Origin: a virus
Length of the DNA stretch: 43,493 nt
Strand: one strand, 5' to 3'
IMG/VR virus record: IMGVR_UViG_3300021957_000081
Location: 1-43,493 of that record
The notes beneath the pieces are model-generated. The model was not told the origin of the DNA. It saw only the letters and a program-made list of their open reading frames with translations, and did not search any database. A program made the translations under genes and the position numbers. Shown here in pieces: positions 15,811-23,201 of this stretch (positions within the stretch are counted from its first letter, which is position 1; every line of letters begins with the position of its first letter).

Positions 15811-16903
15811 TATTACTTCCTTCTCCAATAGGTATATCGTAGAGTTCTATTTCATCTTGTTTCAAATTAATTCTGTAGTCGTGGTTCTTACTCAAATTAG
15901 CATCAAACACATTATTACCACCATCTCTTCTAAATTTCCAGTTTGTATTGTAATCATATATCTCAACACCTGTATCTGGATTTTTACCTAACGCCACACC
16001 ATCTTGCATTTTAGTAAATTCATCTCTCATCTGCAACGCAAGTTGTTCATTAAGAATATCTAAAATATCTGCAAGCAAATCTGCACCAAGCCAATCTAAG
16101 TCTAATTCAGTTGACCATGTTGAATCTTTAACATCTAATAATTCGTTAGTTTGAAATGCATCAAACTGAAGAAAATCTATTCCTAAGAAATCTGCAAGTT
16201 TCTTCGCTCTTTCAGCTTCATCATCAACTTCTAATTCTATAGGTTTCTTTCGAATTAATAAATTTAAAATACTATTCTCATCCAAATCAAGTATTACTGG
16301 TTTAGAAGGTTCTGAGTATGGACTAGGCACAATTGTTGCTTGGAATGCTTGGTTCATTATAACCATACCAACTTCTGAAGCCACTGTAATTTCACCAACA
16401 ACACAAATACCAAAGTCATTACACGATGGTAGAAGGATAATTGTACTACTACCAAGTTCATCTATTGTCATAGAAAAATCAGTACCCCTAACACCAACTA
16501 CGGCGGTAGGAGTCCTGATCTTTATATTTTGTCTACTGTTTTTTGCAATTTGTCCAGATGCATATCTCATTGTACCAAAAGAGGCCTTCAGAGATAATGA
16601 ACCTGTCTGAGTATTAGGGTCATATACAAATGAATCAATGATTAACTTTGAGTGTTCTGTTACATCCACTCTAGTATCATCTATGAATTCAATAGCAGTT
16701 CTTCCATTCTTTGTACGAACAGTATCCATTGATTCCATACCGAAACCTTTGTCTATAGAGTCAAATCCATCTTCTCCACGTTCAATATTAGTAACACCCT
16801 TTTGTTCTATAACTTGTCCAATATTAGCATACGCCGAACTTGTTATTATAACAAAAAATATACTAGTCAGACTGCACGATATCAATGTCAAAACTATCAC
16901 CAT
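15782..16903 (-). CDS. FecR-domain periplasmic protein
   Basis: About 373 residues with a signal peptide (hydrophobic to residue 25, cleavage after AYA). The FecR-type core is RTPTAVVGVRGTDFSMTID around residue 130, preceded by a beta-rich stretch (TRVDVTEHSKLII, FGTMRYASGQIAK). The C-terminal half is acidic and Leu/Asp-rich. FecR-domain proteins sense or transmit envelope signals and often occur with CHASE2 cyclases in bacteria. It lies between the two curlin-like genes and overlaps both, so production is coupled. The first ATG is 16903, with 40 bases of overlap. Confidence 0.85.
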   Translation of the reverse strand: MVIVLTLISCSLTSIFFVIITSSAYANIGQVIEQKGVTNIERGEDGFDSIDKGFGMESMDTVRTKNGRTAIEFIDDTRVDVTEHSKLIIDSFVYDPNTQTGSLSLKASFGTMRYASGQIAKNSRQNIKIRTPTAVVGVRGTDFSMTIDELGSSTIILLPSCNDFGICVVGEITVASEVGMVIMNQAFQATIVPSPYSEPSKPVILDLDENSILNLLIRKKPIELEVDDEAERAKKLADFLGIDFLQFDAFQTNELLDVKDSTWSTELDLDWLGADLLADILDILNEQLALQMRDEFTKMQDGVALGKNPDTGVEIYDYNTNWKFRRDGGNNVFDANLSKNHDYRINLKQDEIELYDIPIGEGSNNEITIIQVR

Positions 16904-17585
16904 CAATGCTAAGGTCTACAGTCTGGTCTTTAATTCCACTCTGATTAATATCAATTGTACCACCACCGCCAGTTACATCTACTTCTATTCCGTGTCCGTG
17001 TACTCCATTACCTGTCTGTATTGTTGTTACTTTAACACCTTCATCACTATTAGCACTTGTAGTTGCTAATGATGCACTATTATCAATATTAACTGTAAGA
17101 GCAGCATAAGTTCCATTTATTGTAGAGTTAATAATATTATTATCTCCATCAACAACAAAATTAACTACTGAATTTGAAGCGTCAGCTGTCTCTCCAATGT
17201 CAAATGAAAAGGCGTTGGTATCGCCTTCTGTTGTAATATTGAGAGTAATATCGTCACAATTCCCAGCTGCAGAAGTACTACAATCTAAGTCTACTGTGTT
17301 ACTAGAACCAGTAAATTCCCAGAGACCAGTATAGTCTGCACCCTTAATTGTCGCAGTAATTATGTTATAATTACCTTGTTGGGTTATGTCGAAATTCATC
17401 CCATCTCCATTAATCACAGCAGCAGTAGTAGCATTGCCTACTTTGTTATCAGTACCGTCCTGTGTAATGTCTAGGTCTAGATTGTCGCCAACTTGTGTGA
17501 TATAAATTTCATTTGCTCCAAGTATGGAAGGCAACATCAATGCAGTCATCATAATAAAGATTGACCCTACTATATTTTTGGTCAT
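16863..17585 (-). CDS. Secreted curlin-like repeat protein (CsgA/CsgB-like), copy A
   Basis: A 240-residue protein with a signal peptide (MTKNIVGSIFIMMTALMLP, cleavage near LGA) and a mature start NEIYITQVGDNLDLDITQDG, almost the same as the start of copy B (NEIYVNQVGDDL). Repeated I-T-Q-x-G-x-(Y/D)-N units and V-D-G-D-x-N-x-I units follow, with Asn, Gly and Thr enriched and almost no Lys or Arg. Composition and repeats fit an exported curlin-type fibre subunit. Signal-peptide Met has TAAGGAGAAG ahead of it. Sits directly after csgG. Confidence 0.82.
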   Translation of the reverse strand: MTKNIVGSIFIMMTALMLPSILGANEIYITQVGDNLDLDITQDGTDNKVGNATTAAVINGDGMNFDITQQGNYNIITATIKGADYTGLWEFTGSSNTVDLDCSTSAAGNCDDITLNITTEGDTNAFSFDIGETADASNSVVNFVVDGDNNIINSTINGTYAALTVNIDNSASLATTSANSDEGVKVTTIQTGNGVHGHGIEVDVTGGGGTIDINQSGIKDQTVDLSIDGDSFDIDIVQSD

Positions 17586-17594
17586 TTCTTCTCC

Positions 17595-18401
17595 TTATTG
17601 TAAGCTTGCGTCTTCGTAACTCCACAAACCTTTTGTTTCGCCCTTTCTTATCATATCAATAACTGCTTGGTCGATTGCACATTTAACTGCAACAGAAGTC
17701 GGCTCATTTGCGGCCGCACCACTTTCTAATTCAAATGCTTTAGTTCCCAAATCGAAGAATCTAAATACATTCAAATCGTCCTTTACACTGGCAATTGTTT
17801 TAGTAACATTAGTGGCTAATATTACCTTACCAGAATTCACTGAAACAAGTCTCATTGAAACTGTTACTTGATCCGTTCTGTAAGAAGTATCACCGCCTAC
17901 TCCAAAGTAACGCAATCCGTTACCACCGCTGACGATATTGGCATCATAACCTACGATACCTCCTTCTAATATTAAACCAGCTAACTTTAAGGGCTTAAGT
18001 TCTGGTTTTTTTTCGCCTTTTTCATATTGTTCATATGTGGATTTTGCTAGTTGTCTTTCTTTAACTAGGTTATTAAGTCCACCTCTTTCAATCACTATAA
18101 ACCAATCGCCCTTTGAGGCACTTTGTAATGCATCTATAACCCAGGCATCTGCTCCTTGGGTTACAGCAGAAGATAGTGATGAAAATCTTTCATTAGGTTT
18201 TCGTTGTCCTGTTTTATCCTTAAACTCATAAACTGCAATAGTCATTGGAGGAGCATCAAGTTTTGGTAAATCTTCTAATTTTTCTTGAACACCACTTACA
18301 AATTCAGTTGGCGGTAGTACTTCTAATTTATCCTGTACTACTGCTTGTGTACATCCTCCCAATAAGCAAGTTGCAATAATAAATATAACAAGATGTTCCA
18401 T
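17595..18401 (-). CDS. csgG: CsgG-type curli secretion channel lipoprotein
   Basis: A 268-residue lipoprotein: signal MEHLVIFIIATCLLGGC with lipobox LGGC and Cys17. Family signatures are MTIAVYEFKDKTGQRKP, then FIVIERGGLNNLVKERQLA, LAGLILEGGIVGYDANI and RYFGVGGDTSYRTDQVTVS. CsgG forms a nonameric outer-membrane pore that exports curli subunits. The usual start at 18413 in frame is TTG; ATG 18401 directly after the csgF stop is better. In a phage the channel could export the two curlin-like proteins or simply open the outer membrane. Confidence 0.95.
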   Translation of the reverse strand: MEHLVIFIIATCLLGGCTQAVVQDKLEVLPPTEFVSGVQEKLEDLPKLDAPPMTIAVYEFKDKTGQRKPNERFSSLSSAVTQGADAWVIDALQSASKGDWFIVIERGGLNNLVKERQLAKSTYEQYEKGEKKPELKPLKLAGLILEGGIVGYDANIVSGGNGLRYFGVGGDTSYRTDQVTVSMRLVSVNSGKVILATNVTKTIASVKDDLNVFRFFDLGTKAFELESGAAANEPTSVAVKCAIDQAVIDMIRKGETKGLWSYEDASLQ

Positions 18402-18402
18402 A

Positions 18403-18855
18403 CTAAAATCCAAATCCTGTCAATGGAACTACGAGTTCGGTAAATGAACCATCTTCTTCAGTAATCTGAACTGTAATGGTGCCTGCTGTTAAATCCTTTT
18501 CCCAGTATATGGTTGCACCTTCTAAGTCAGCAGTACCAGATAGAGCACCATCATCTTCAAACATACTATCAACTAGATTCTTAGAAATTTGAGCATAAAT
18601 TCTAGATTCTACGTTTTGAATAAATTTGTTTATAGTTTTATTTGCTTCTTCTCTTGCTGCTTCTCGATCAGCTGCATCAAGATCATCTTGTAATTTTTCT
18701 TTCCTATTATGTTCAATCTGAGCGATTGATAAAAAATGTTGTGACTGTCCAATTCCACTAAATGATGGACTTCCAAAACTGTGTACTAAATCGCCTGCAT
18801 AACTAATTGTCGGTATTATTGCTAACAGACTTATTGTTGCTTTTAACGTCTTCAT
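18403..18855 (-). CDS. csgF: CsgF-type curli assembly factor
   Basis: A 150-residue protein with a signal peptide (MKTLKATISLLAIIPTISYA) and the CsgF N-terminal motif GDLVHSFGSPSFSG right after cleavage, the part which enters the CsgG pore in bacterial systems. Then follow Q-rich and coiled helical segments and a beta C-terminus (TITVQITEEDGSF). CsgF caps CsgG on the cell surface and helps nucleate fibres. It is adjacent to csgG, stop and start one base apart. Start 18855 is chosen from the signal peptide; longer in-frame starts overlap the upstream gene more. Confidence 0.9.
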   Translation of the reverse strand: MKTLKATISLLAIIPTISYAGDLVHSFGSPSFSGIGQSQHFLSIAQIEHNRKEKLQDDLDAADREAAREEANKTINKFIQNVESRIYAQISKNLVDSMFEDDGALSGTADLEGATIYWEKDLTAGTITVQITEEDGSFTELVVPLTGFGF

Positions 18856-19144
18856 GTCTAGATCCATATCTTTGTAATATTTCTTCAATATCCCCATCTA
18901 TAGGTTTACCTTCTTTATCATAATGTTCTAATAGCATAGAGAGCTTCATATTGAGTCGTATCATATCATTATCAAGCATTCTTACTCTGTCAACCAGTGC
19001 AATAAGTGTACCCATTGTTTGTCCTATGATTGGATCAATTGTCTCTGTAACCCATTTCCATATGAAGTATACAAAATATCCAAGACCCATCGCTGCTATA
19101 ATAGGGAAACCATAGTCTTTTATTGCATTGGTAAGTTCGTCCAA
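18803..19144 (-). CDS. Small membrane protein with coiled coil, paralogue 2 (holin-like topology)
   Basis: A 113-residue protein: one hydrophobic helix near residues 13-32 (FPIIAAMGLGYFVYFIWKW), followed by an amphipathic or coiled-coil segment and a polar tail. It is similar in layout and sequence to the next upstream gene (19154-19432): both have DxGxPI, a GYFV helix and a V-R/N-x-L-x-N-D segment. One N-terminal helix and a coiled coil is the layout of BhlA/UviB-type holins, but a role in the curli cassette is also possible. Overlaps csgF. Confidence 0.7.
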   Translation of the reverse strand: MDELTNAIKDYGFPIIAAMGLGYFVYFIWKWVTETIDPIIGQTMGTLIALVDRVRMLDNDMIRLNMKLSMLLEHYDKEGKPIDGDIEEILQRYGSRHEDVKSNNKSVSNNTDN

Positions 19145-19153
19145 ATTTATCTC

Positions 19154-19432
19154 CTAATCACGCCTTGCATCTTCTTTACCTTCATTAGCAGCTATTCTGT
19201 CAATGTTAGGTTTTATACCAAACGCATAACTCATCAATGCATCAATTTTCACTAAGTCATTATTCATAGTCTGAACACGATTATCCAAAGAACCAATTAT
19301 TCCTCTTAGTGTGTTTACACTATCAGTAACACCCTTTAATATAAATCTAATTGTAAGGAAAACAAAATAACCAGCAGCAATTGCCCCTGCAATCGGAGCT
19401 CCTACGTCACCGATGAACGATAATATATCCAT
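19154..19432 (-). CDS. Small membrane protein with coiled coil, paralogue 1 (holin-like topology)
   Basis: A 92-residue protein beginning MDILSFIGDVGAPIAGAIAA, with one membrane helix (about residues 12-32, including GYFVFLTIRF) and then a VNTLRGIIGSLDNRVQTM helix. It is related to the 113-residue protein encoded downstream, probably by duplication. Preceded by a late TATAAATA box (19461-19468) and GAGAGAGAAA, so it is expressed late, with csgF and csgG. Function unproven: holin-like or an inner-membrane partner of the secretion channel. Confidence 0.7.
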   Translation of the reverse strand: MDILSFIGDVGAPIAGAIAAGYFVFLTIRFILKGVTDSVNTLRGIIGSLDNRVQTMNNDLVKIDALMSYAFGIKPNIDRIAANEGKEDARRD

Positions 19433-19460
19433 ACTATTTCTCTCTCAATCAATTAGCTAC

Positions 19461-19468
19461 TATTTATA
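19461..19468 (-). promoter_or_regulatory. T4-type late promoter for the curli-like cassette
   Basis: TATAAATA on the minus strand, 29 bases before ATG 19432, with no -35 element. It would drive the paralogous membrane genes, csgF, csgG, curlin-like genes, FecR and the cyclase as a late operon. Confidence 0.75.
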
Positions 19469-19491
19469 AGAAACTCAATCTATCCTGTCTT

Positions 19492-19683
19492 CTAACGAGT
19501 TCTATTTATATCCCAAAATTCTTTGGGGGATACAAATGTATTGTTCCATTCTTGATTGATATTTCTATATTCCCAAAAGATATGATTAACCCACACAAAA
19601 CTCAAAGCAACAAGAATTCCACATATGAGAAAATAAATCTTCTGGCCTTTAGTGAAGAAATGATCGTCATTCCAATTGTCCAT
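19492..19683 (-). CDS. Small single-pass membrane protein (63 aa)
   Basis: I start at ATG 19683, behind AGGTGGTG. The product (MDNWNDDHFFTKGQKIYFLI at the start) has one membrane helix at about residues 16-36 and an aromatic, charged C-terminal half (WEYRNINQEWNN). Family unknown. It is the first gene of the curli-like cassette, directly behind a late promoter box. Confidence 0.65.
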   Translation of the reverse strand: MDNWNDDHFFTKGQKIYFLICGILVALSFVWVNHIFWEYRNINQEWNNTFVSPKEFWDINRTR

Positions 19684-19704
19684 CACCACCTATCCTTTCG
19701 TATA

Positions 19705-19712
19705 TATTTATA
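19705..19712 (-). promoter_or_regulatory. T4-type late promoter upstream of the cassette
   Basis: TATAAATA on the minus strand (context TATATAAATATATACG), 22 bases before ATG 19683. Together with the box at 19461 it gives the curli-like cassette two late promoters. Confidence 0.7.
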
Positions 19713-19749
19713 TAAAAAGGTTGTTTTTACAACAATAAATATTTGACAT

Positions 19750-19784
19750 AAAAAAAGGACAGAGTTTTGACACCCTGTCCTTTT
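19750..19784 (-). terminator. Rho-independent terminator after gp32
   Basis: Minus-strand AAAAGGACAG / CTGTCCTTTT, a 10-bp stem with a 12-base loop, followed by seven U. It separates the gp32 gene from the late curli-like cassette. Confidence 0.88.
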
Positions 19785-19786
19785 CC

Positions 19787-19833
19787 CACACTAAGTTTTC
19801 TTTCTATTCAGTATAGTCTAGCTGTCTAGTGTG
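19787..19833 (-). other. 3'UTR hairpin of the gp32 message
   Basis: CACACTA and TAGTGTG pair across a 33-base loop, directly before the terminator; upstream there is a second short hairpin (GTTGTA/TACAAC at 19833-19847). The 116 bases between the gp32 stop and the terminator hold no gene. Architecture resembles the small RNA at 28637-28726, but I see no good promoter here, so it may be a processed 3'UTR. Confidence 0.4.
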
Positions 19834-19900
19834 TTGTATACTACAACTATACCTAATCTATTTTGGGTCTGTGTGTTACACCGCTACCCTAGCATAGATA

Positions 19901-20803
19901 CTATTCGTTTGCCAACTTTTCAAAGTATGACATGGCATCATCATCGTCATCAGATGCCGCAGCCACCGTAGAAGGTTCTGGGGTTGGTTCTGATTTGAAC
20001 TTTGGAGTGAAATCCACAGTATCTTCATCAACCATTTGAGCAGCAGTTTTACCTGTTGCAACAGTTCCAGTAAGAACTGCATCTAGACGAGCCTTCAATT
20101 CATCATATGATTTAAAGTTTGACGGCGCAAGAAACTCAGCAAGAGAATGCTGTGACTTGTAGATTGTTTCCAACTCTTCATCAGTTGATTTCAATGCAGA
20201 TTTAGCATCCAAACCAGACTTATCGTAGTTCCAATAACCATCTACTTTCCTGATCTTCAACATGAAGTTCGCACCTTCCCAAAAATCAAATGGGTTGATT
20301 GGTGTTTCATCAGGGAACTCAGGTTGCATTGCTTCCATGAGTTTGTCAAAGATTTTCTTACCGAAACGGTAAAGCATAACCTTACCCTCGTTTTGAGGAT
20401 TAGTCGGATCACTTACCACATATACGTTTGCATAGTATTGCAATTTACGTTTCTGTTTACGAGCAATCTCTTTATCACTCTCAATACCAGAGTTCCATAG
20501 TTGCGAGTTATACTCACTAATAGGGTCTTTCTGATTGATTGTGGTTAGAGAGTTCTCAATAAACCATTGTCCAGTTGGGCCTTGGAATGCGTGATTCCAA
20601 ACTCGTACCCAAGGAAGTTCTTCACCCTCTGGTGCTGGTAGGAATCGAAGTACTGCGTACCCATTGCCTGCCTTATCAACCTGTGGTTTCCACAGACGTT
20701 CATCCACATAGGACTTTTTTTCTGTGGATGGTGATTCATCCTTTTGGACTTGTTGTAGTAGTTTATCCAGACTGTTCTGGTTTCTTAGTGCTGAAATTGA
20801 CAT
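19901..20803 (-). CDS. 32: Single-stranded DNA-binding protein gp32
   Basis: A 300-residue gp32: N-terminal cooperativity region (MSISALRNQNSLDKLLQQVQ), OB-fold core with WVRVWNHAFQGPTGQWFIE, TTINQKDPISEYNSQLWNSG and a KRKLQYYANVYVVSDP strand, and a C-terminal acidic tail (SDDDDDAMSYFEKLANE) that in T4 recruits replication proteins. The protein has no cysteine, so the zinc site of T4 gp32 is absent. It has its own sigma70-like promoter and a terminator, so it is expressed alone and strongly. Coats ssDNA in replication and recombination. Confidence 0.95.
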   Translation of the reverse strand: MSISALRNQNSLDKLLQQVQKDESPSTEKKSYVDERLWKPQVDKAGNGYAVLRFLPAPEGEELPWVRVWNHAFQGPTGQWFIENSLTTINQKDPISEYNSQLWNSGIESDKEIARKQKRKLQYYANVYVVSDPTNPQNEGKVMLYRFGKKIFDKLMEAMQPEFPDETPINPFDFWEGANFMLKIRKVDGYWNYDKSGLDAKSALKSTDEELETIYKSQHSLAEFLAPSNFKSYDELKARLDAVLTGTVATGKTAAQMVDEDTVDFTPKFKSEPTPEPSTVAAASDDDDDAMSYFEKLANE

Positions 20804-20868
20804 ATATTTTCTCCGTATGTTTTTCGTATGTTAAAGTATTTCACGTTATTCATTATGTAACAGTATAT

Positions 20869-20897
20869 ATAATACCTAAAACTCATGCATTTGTCAA
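20869..20897 (-). promoter_or_regulatory. sigma70-type promoter of gp32
   Basis: TTGACA (20897-20892), a 17-base spacer and TATTAT (20874-20869) on the minus strand, about 65 bases before ATG 20803. The long leader could hold translational control, as gp32 autoregulates in T4; I see no clear pseudoknot by eye. Confidence 0.75.
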
Positions 20898-20953
20898 TAA
20901 GTTTTTGTAAAATATATATTTTAGTGTAGGGTATTTGCATATGAAACTCATTA

Positions 20954-21655
20954 TTAAAGACTCTTCATCAATGGAAAGATTTTAGCAATCTCAATTGCAC
21001 ATTTCTTTGCAACTTCCATATGTTCTTTTTGTGTTCCATTCGCACTACGAAGTTCAATGTAGTGAACCCATGATCGTAAAGAACCTTGCATATATAATCG
21101 TGTCTTAGTCATACCCTCTGGTAGAACTACACGAGCCTGTTCTTTTGCAATACCATTATCAATCGCCCACTGATACGCTTGTTTTGCTTGATTGATAACG
21201 CCATGTTGTCTACGATTCCAATCTGTAATCAACTCTTGCGTCTTTGTGTCAAGTTGTATCCTTGGGTCATTCTCAATCTCAATTGAGTTTTGACGATTCT
21301 TAGTATCTTGTAAACGACATTCTCTTGTCGTAAACGCATCACCCATTGAAGATGGTTCTGCATACCGTTGAGAGAATTCTTGAAAAGCGAAACTACGATG
21401 CCGCACAATTTGATGTGCAATATCTCTAGTTGTTTCTATTTCAATAGTTGCACTGGCCATTTCTAGTGGACTCCAGTGTTTGTGTTTAACTAGATATTTG
21501 ATTAACTTTTCAGATGTACTTTTGTTTATCTGATTAGCTGGATTAGATACACGAGCACAGTACGCAATTAAGTCCTGTACATCATCAACCCCAATGATAC
21601 CTGTTTCATCATTAGGTGGTTGACTGTAACTAATCAATTTTGCTGATGTTACCAT
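20954..21655 (-). CDS. thyX: Flavin-dependent thymidylate synthase ThyX
   Basis: About 233 residues. The ThyX signature is present as RHRSFAFQEFSQRY, a variant of RHRxxSxNExSxRY in which the serine is Ala and the Asn is Gln. N-terminal VQDLIAYCARVSNP and C-terminal YIELRSANGTQKEH complete the FAD and dUMP site. ThyX makes dTMP from dUMP using methylene-tetrahydrofolate and NADPH. I prefer ATG 21655 (AAGGA nine bases before it); ATG 21685, overlapping the upstream gene, is possible. Works with RNR and the nucleotidase in dNTP supply. Confidence 0.95.
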   Translation of the reverse strand: MVTSAKLISYSQPPNDETGIIGVDDVQDLIAYCARVSNPANQINKSTSEKLIKYLVKHKHWSPLEMASATIEIETTRDIAHQIVRHRSFAFQEFSQRYAEPSSMGDAFTTRECRLQDTKNRQNSIEIENDPRIQLDTKTQELITDWNRRQHGVINQAKQAYQWAIDNGIAKEQARVVLPEGMTKTRLYMQGSLRSWVHYIELRSANGTQKEHMEVAKKCAIEIAKIFPLMKSL

Positions 21656-21674
21656 CGTTTTTAGTCCTTGTGAT

Positions 21675-21869
21675 TCAGTCACCATTATCTTCTTTCTTTT
21701 TCAAACTATAACCACCATCAGGTAGTTCTTCCCATAACAAAGTATCGCCTGTATCCCAGCCAACCGAGTCGATTGATCCTGCTGGAAATTCAAAAAACAA
21801 TTCCTTTGTTTTGCCATCCTGTTGGACTTCTACCAACCATGTATTTTGTGACGTTTGTTTATATTTCAT
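21675..21869 (-). CDS. Small conserved phage protein, AbrB-like layout
   Basis: A 64-residue protein starting MKYKQTSQNTWLVEVQQDG, with VGWDTGDTLLWEELPDGGY and a Lys-rich end. The W-x-x-GDTL-x-WE pattern resembles short phage proteins with a SpoVT/AbrB-like swapped-hairpin fold, but this is only a similarity of pattern. It precedes thyX and overlaps its longer reading frame. Confidence 0.6.
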   Translation of the reverse strand: MKYKQTSQNTWLVEVQQDGKTKELFFEFPAGSIDSVGWDTGDTLLWEELPDGGYSLKKKEDNGD

Positions 21870-21917
21870 AACAACCTTCTAAGTAGAGTAGTTTTATATC
21901 ATACTCAGGATATACTA

Positions 21918-22133
21918 TCACCCTTTTCGGCGTGGCCGAAATGGCACCTTAGTAGAGTTATCTTCTAACCTTTTAGATAGAATACCACAACGCTTCACTA
22001 ACTCTGCGTTATCGTATTCCAAAGATTTAACTCGTTCACCTGTTTCCACAAGCTTTGCACGATAAAAATCTCGTTCTCTAGCAAGTTCATTCGATTCGTT
22101 TGAACGAACTGGATCTGCTGTTTGCACTTCCAT
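21918..22133 (-). CDS. Small coiled-coil protein (71 aa)
   Basis: A 71-residue protein made mostly of one charged coiled coil (ELARERDFYRAKLVETGERV then KSLEYDNAELVKR) and a basic end (PFRPRRKG). It is stop-start coupled to gp59. No known family; possibly a partner of the replication proteins encoded beside it, by position only. Confidence 0.6.
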   Translation of the reverse strand: MEVQTADPVRSNESNELARERDFYRAKLVETGERVKSLEYDNAELVKRCGILSKRLEDNSTKVPFRPRRKG

Positions 22134-22714
22134 TAGAATGTCTCCCTTATCAACTGGAGCAGTTTCGTTTTACATTTCTCTCTATCATAAGAAAGGAATG
22201 CGGCGTACTTGACGATTAAACGTCTATTATCTGGCCATACTAAGTCATCACTTAACCCTTTATCAAATCGTTTCACATAATGCAGTAACCCTTGTAGAAT
22301 CACTGCGGTTTCGATATTGATTCTCTTAGCGAGAATGTTCTTTAATAATACAGGATGTTTACCAGTTTGTAAAGAGAAAATTGAATCAAAATCCTCTACT
22401 TGTGAAAATAAAAAACTCATGTCATTTATGAAGTTATAGGTCAATGCCTGTTTGTACTTCACATATTGATTGTAATTATCTTCACTAAAATCACCTAACC
22501 ATCCTTTAGGCGACTTTACAAAGTTTGCAATATAATACTCTAGTGTCTTATCGTCATACTTCTTAGCTACACGAGCAAAGAAAAATCTATCCCTTCTTTT
22601 TAAGAATGATGCCTTTGTTGCAGAAGTCTTCCCACCATATCTTGTATAGTCGTAATTAGTCGTAAAATGCAACTTGAGACCAAGGTACATTTGGTAGGAC
22701 TCCCATGCTTCCAT
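22133..22714 (-). CDS. 59: Helicase loader gp59
   Basis: A 193-residue, all-helical, basic protein with the gp59 N-terminal pattern: YQMYLGLKLHFTTNYDYTRY, GGKTSATKASFLKRRDRFFF, then YYIANFVKSPKGWLGDF. T4 gp59 (217 residues) binds fork DNA and gp32 and loads the gp41 helicase. AAGGAGTGATCC precedes the ATG. It lies between gp33 and a small gene, with gp32 2 kb downstream, as in other T4-like replication clusters. Confidence 0.85.
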   Translation of the reverse strand: MEAWESYQMYLGLKLHFTTNYDYTRYGGKTSATKASFLKRRDRFFFARVAKKYDDKTLEYYIANFVKSPKGWLGDFSEDNYNQYVKYKQALTYNFINDMSFLFSQVEDFDSIFSLQTGKHPVLLKNILAKRINIETAVILQGLLHYVKRFDKGLSDDLVWPDNRRLIVKYAAFLSYDREKCKTKLLQLIRETF

Positions 22715-22725
22715 TGGATCACTCC

Positions 22726-22965
22726 TTAGATTGGTAGGGTTGCTACTCTAGGCAAGAAGTTTAATTCTCTTGCATCTGCTTCAATTTTTTCTTTAAGTGG
22801 TCTTGAGATGAGCGGTGCAATTGCATCAGGCTCCATCTGATTTTTTTCACAATAATCTAATATAGCATCCATGTATGTAGTAACACCACCACCATTAGCA
22901 ACGACTTTTTCAATTTTGATTGCAAACTTCTTTGGTGTCATAACTGCAATTTCTTCTAGATTCAT
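22726..22965 (-). CDS. 33: Late transcription coactivator gp33
   Basis: A 79-residue protein matching the phage late-transcription coactivator pattern: VMTPKKFAIKIEKVVANGGG, TYMDAILDYCEKNQMEPDA, LISRPLKEKIEADARELNFL. In T4, gp33 links host RNA polymerase to the sliding clamp gp45 so that gp55-polymerase can use TATAAATA promoters, several of which are found here. Shorter than T4 gp33 (112). Followed on its 3' side by a hairpin and the tRNA/tmRNA region reads toward it. Confidence 0.85.
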   Translation of the reverse strand: MNLEEIAVMTPKKFAIKIEKVVANGGGVTTYMDAILDYCEKNQMEPDAIAPLISRPLKEKIEADARELNFLPRVATLPI

Positions 22966-22989
22966 AACAACTCCTATTAAGGTTTAAAA

Positions 22990-23030
22990 GGCAGACTTAC
23001 CGTTGGTCTACACGAGCGTATTAAGTCGCC
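22990..23030 (-). other. Long hairpin between the tRNA array and gp33
   Basis: GGC-GACTTA and TAAGTC-(T)-GCC pair with one bulge around a 22-base loop; flanking AAAAG/CTTTT can extend it. It lies directly 3' of the aberrant tRNA and 5' of gp33. It may be an RNA-processing or stability element. No T-run, so not a terminator. Confidence 0.45.
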
Positions 23031-23045
23031 ACACTTTTCAAAACT

Positions 23046-23119
23046 TGGAGCGGATGGATGGTAATGCACCACCTTCTATTGGTTGGAAACCTATTGTAAT
23101 ACTTTTATACTACATCCGC
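23046..23119 (-). tRNA. tRNA-Gly(UCC)-like gene lacking D-loop GG and TTC motifs
   Basis: Exactly 74 bases like its neighbour and aligned without gaps. The acceptor stem (GCGGATG/CATCCGC), a T stem (GGTGG/CCATC), anticodon loop TTTCCAA (anticodon TCC), T73 and CCA are kept. The D loop is AAAAGTA instead of AGTGGTA and the T loop TGCATTA instead of TTCGATT, and the D and anticodon stems each have one mismatch. Acceptor and T stems changed in compensating pairs relative to the neighbour. Either a decaying duplicate or a specialised tRNA; see findings. Confidence 0.6.
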
Positions 23120-23127
23120 TTAAAACT

Positions 23128-23201
23128 TGGAGCGGGCGAAGAGAATCGAACTCCTATCCATAGGTTGGAAACCTACTGCATTACCACTATGCTACGCCCG
23201 C
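23128..23201 (-). tRNA. tRNA-Gly (TCC anticodon)
   Basis: Complete 74-base cloverleaf: acceptor GCGGGCG/CGCCCGC, D stem GCAT/ATGC with loop AGTGGTA, anticodon stem GTAGG/CCTAT with loop TTTCCAA (UCC), T stem AGGAG/CTCTT with loop TTCGATT, T73 and encoded CCA. Reads GGA and GGG glycine codons, which are plausible rare codons in an AT-rich host. Confidence 0.95.
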
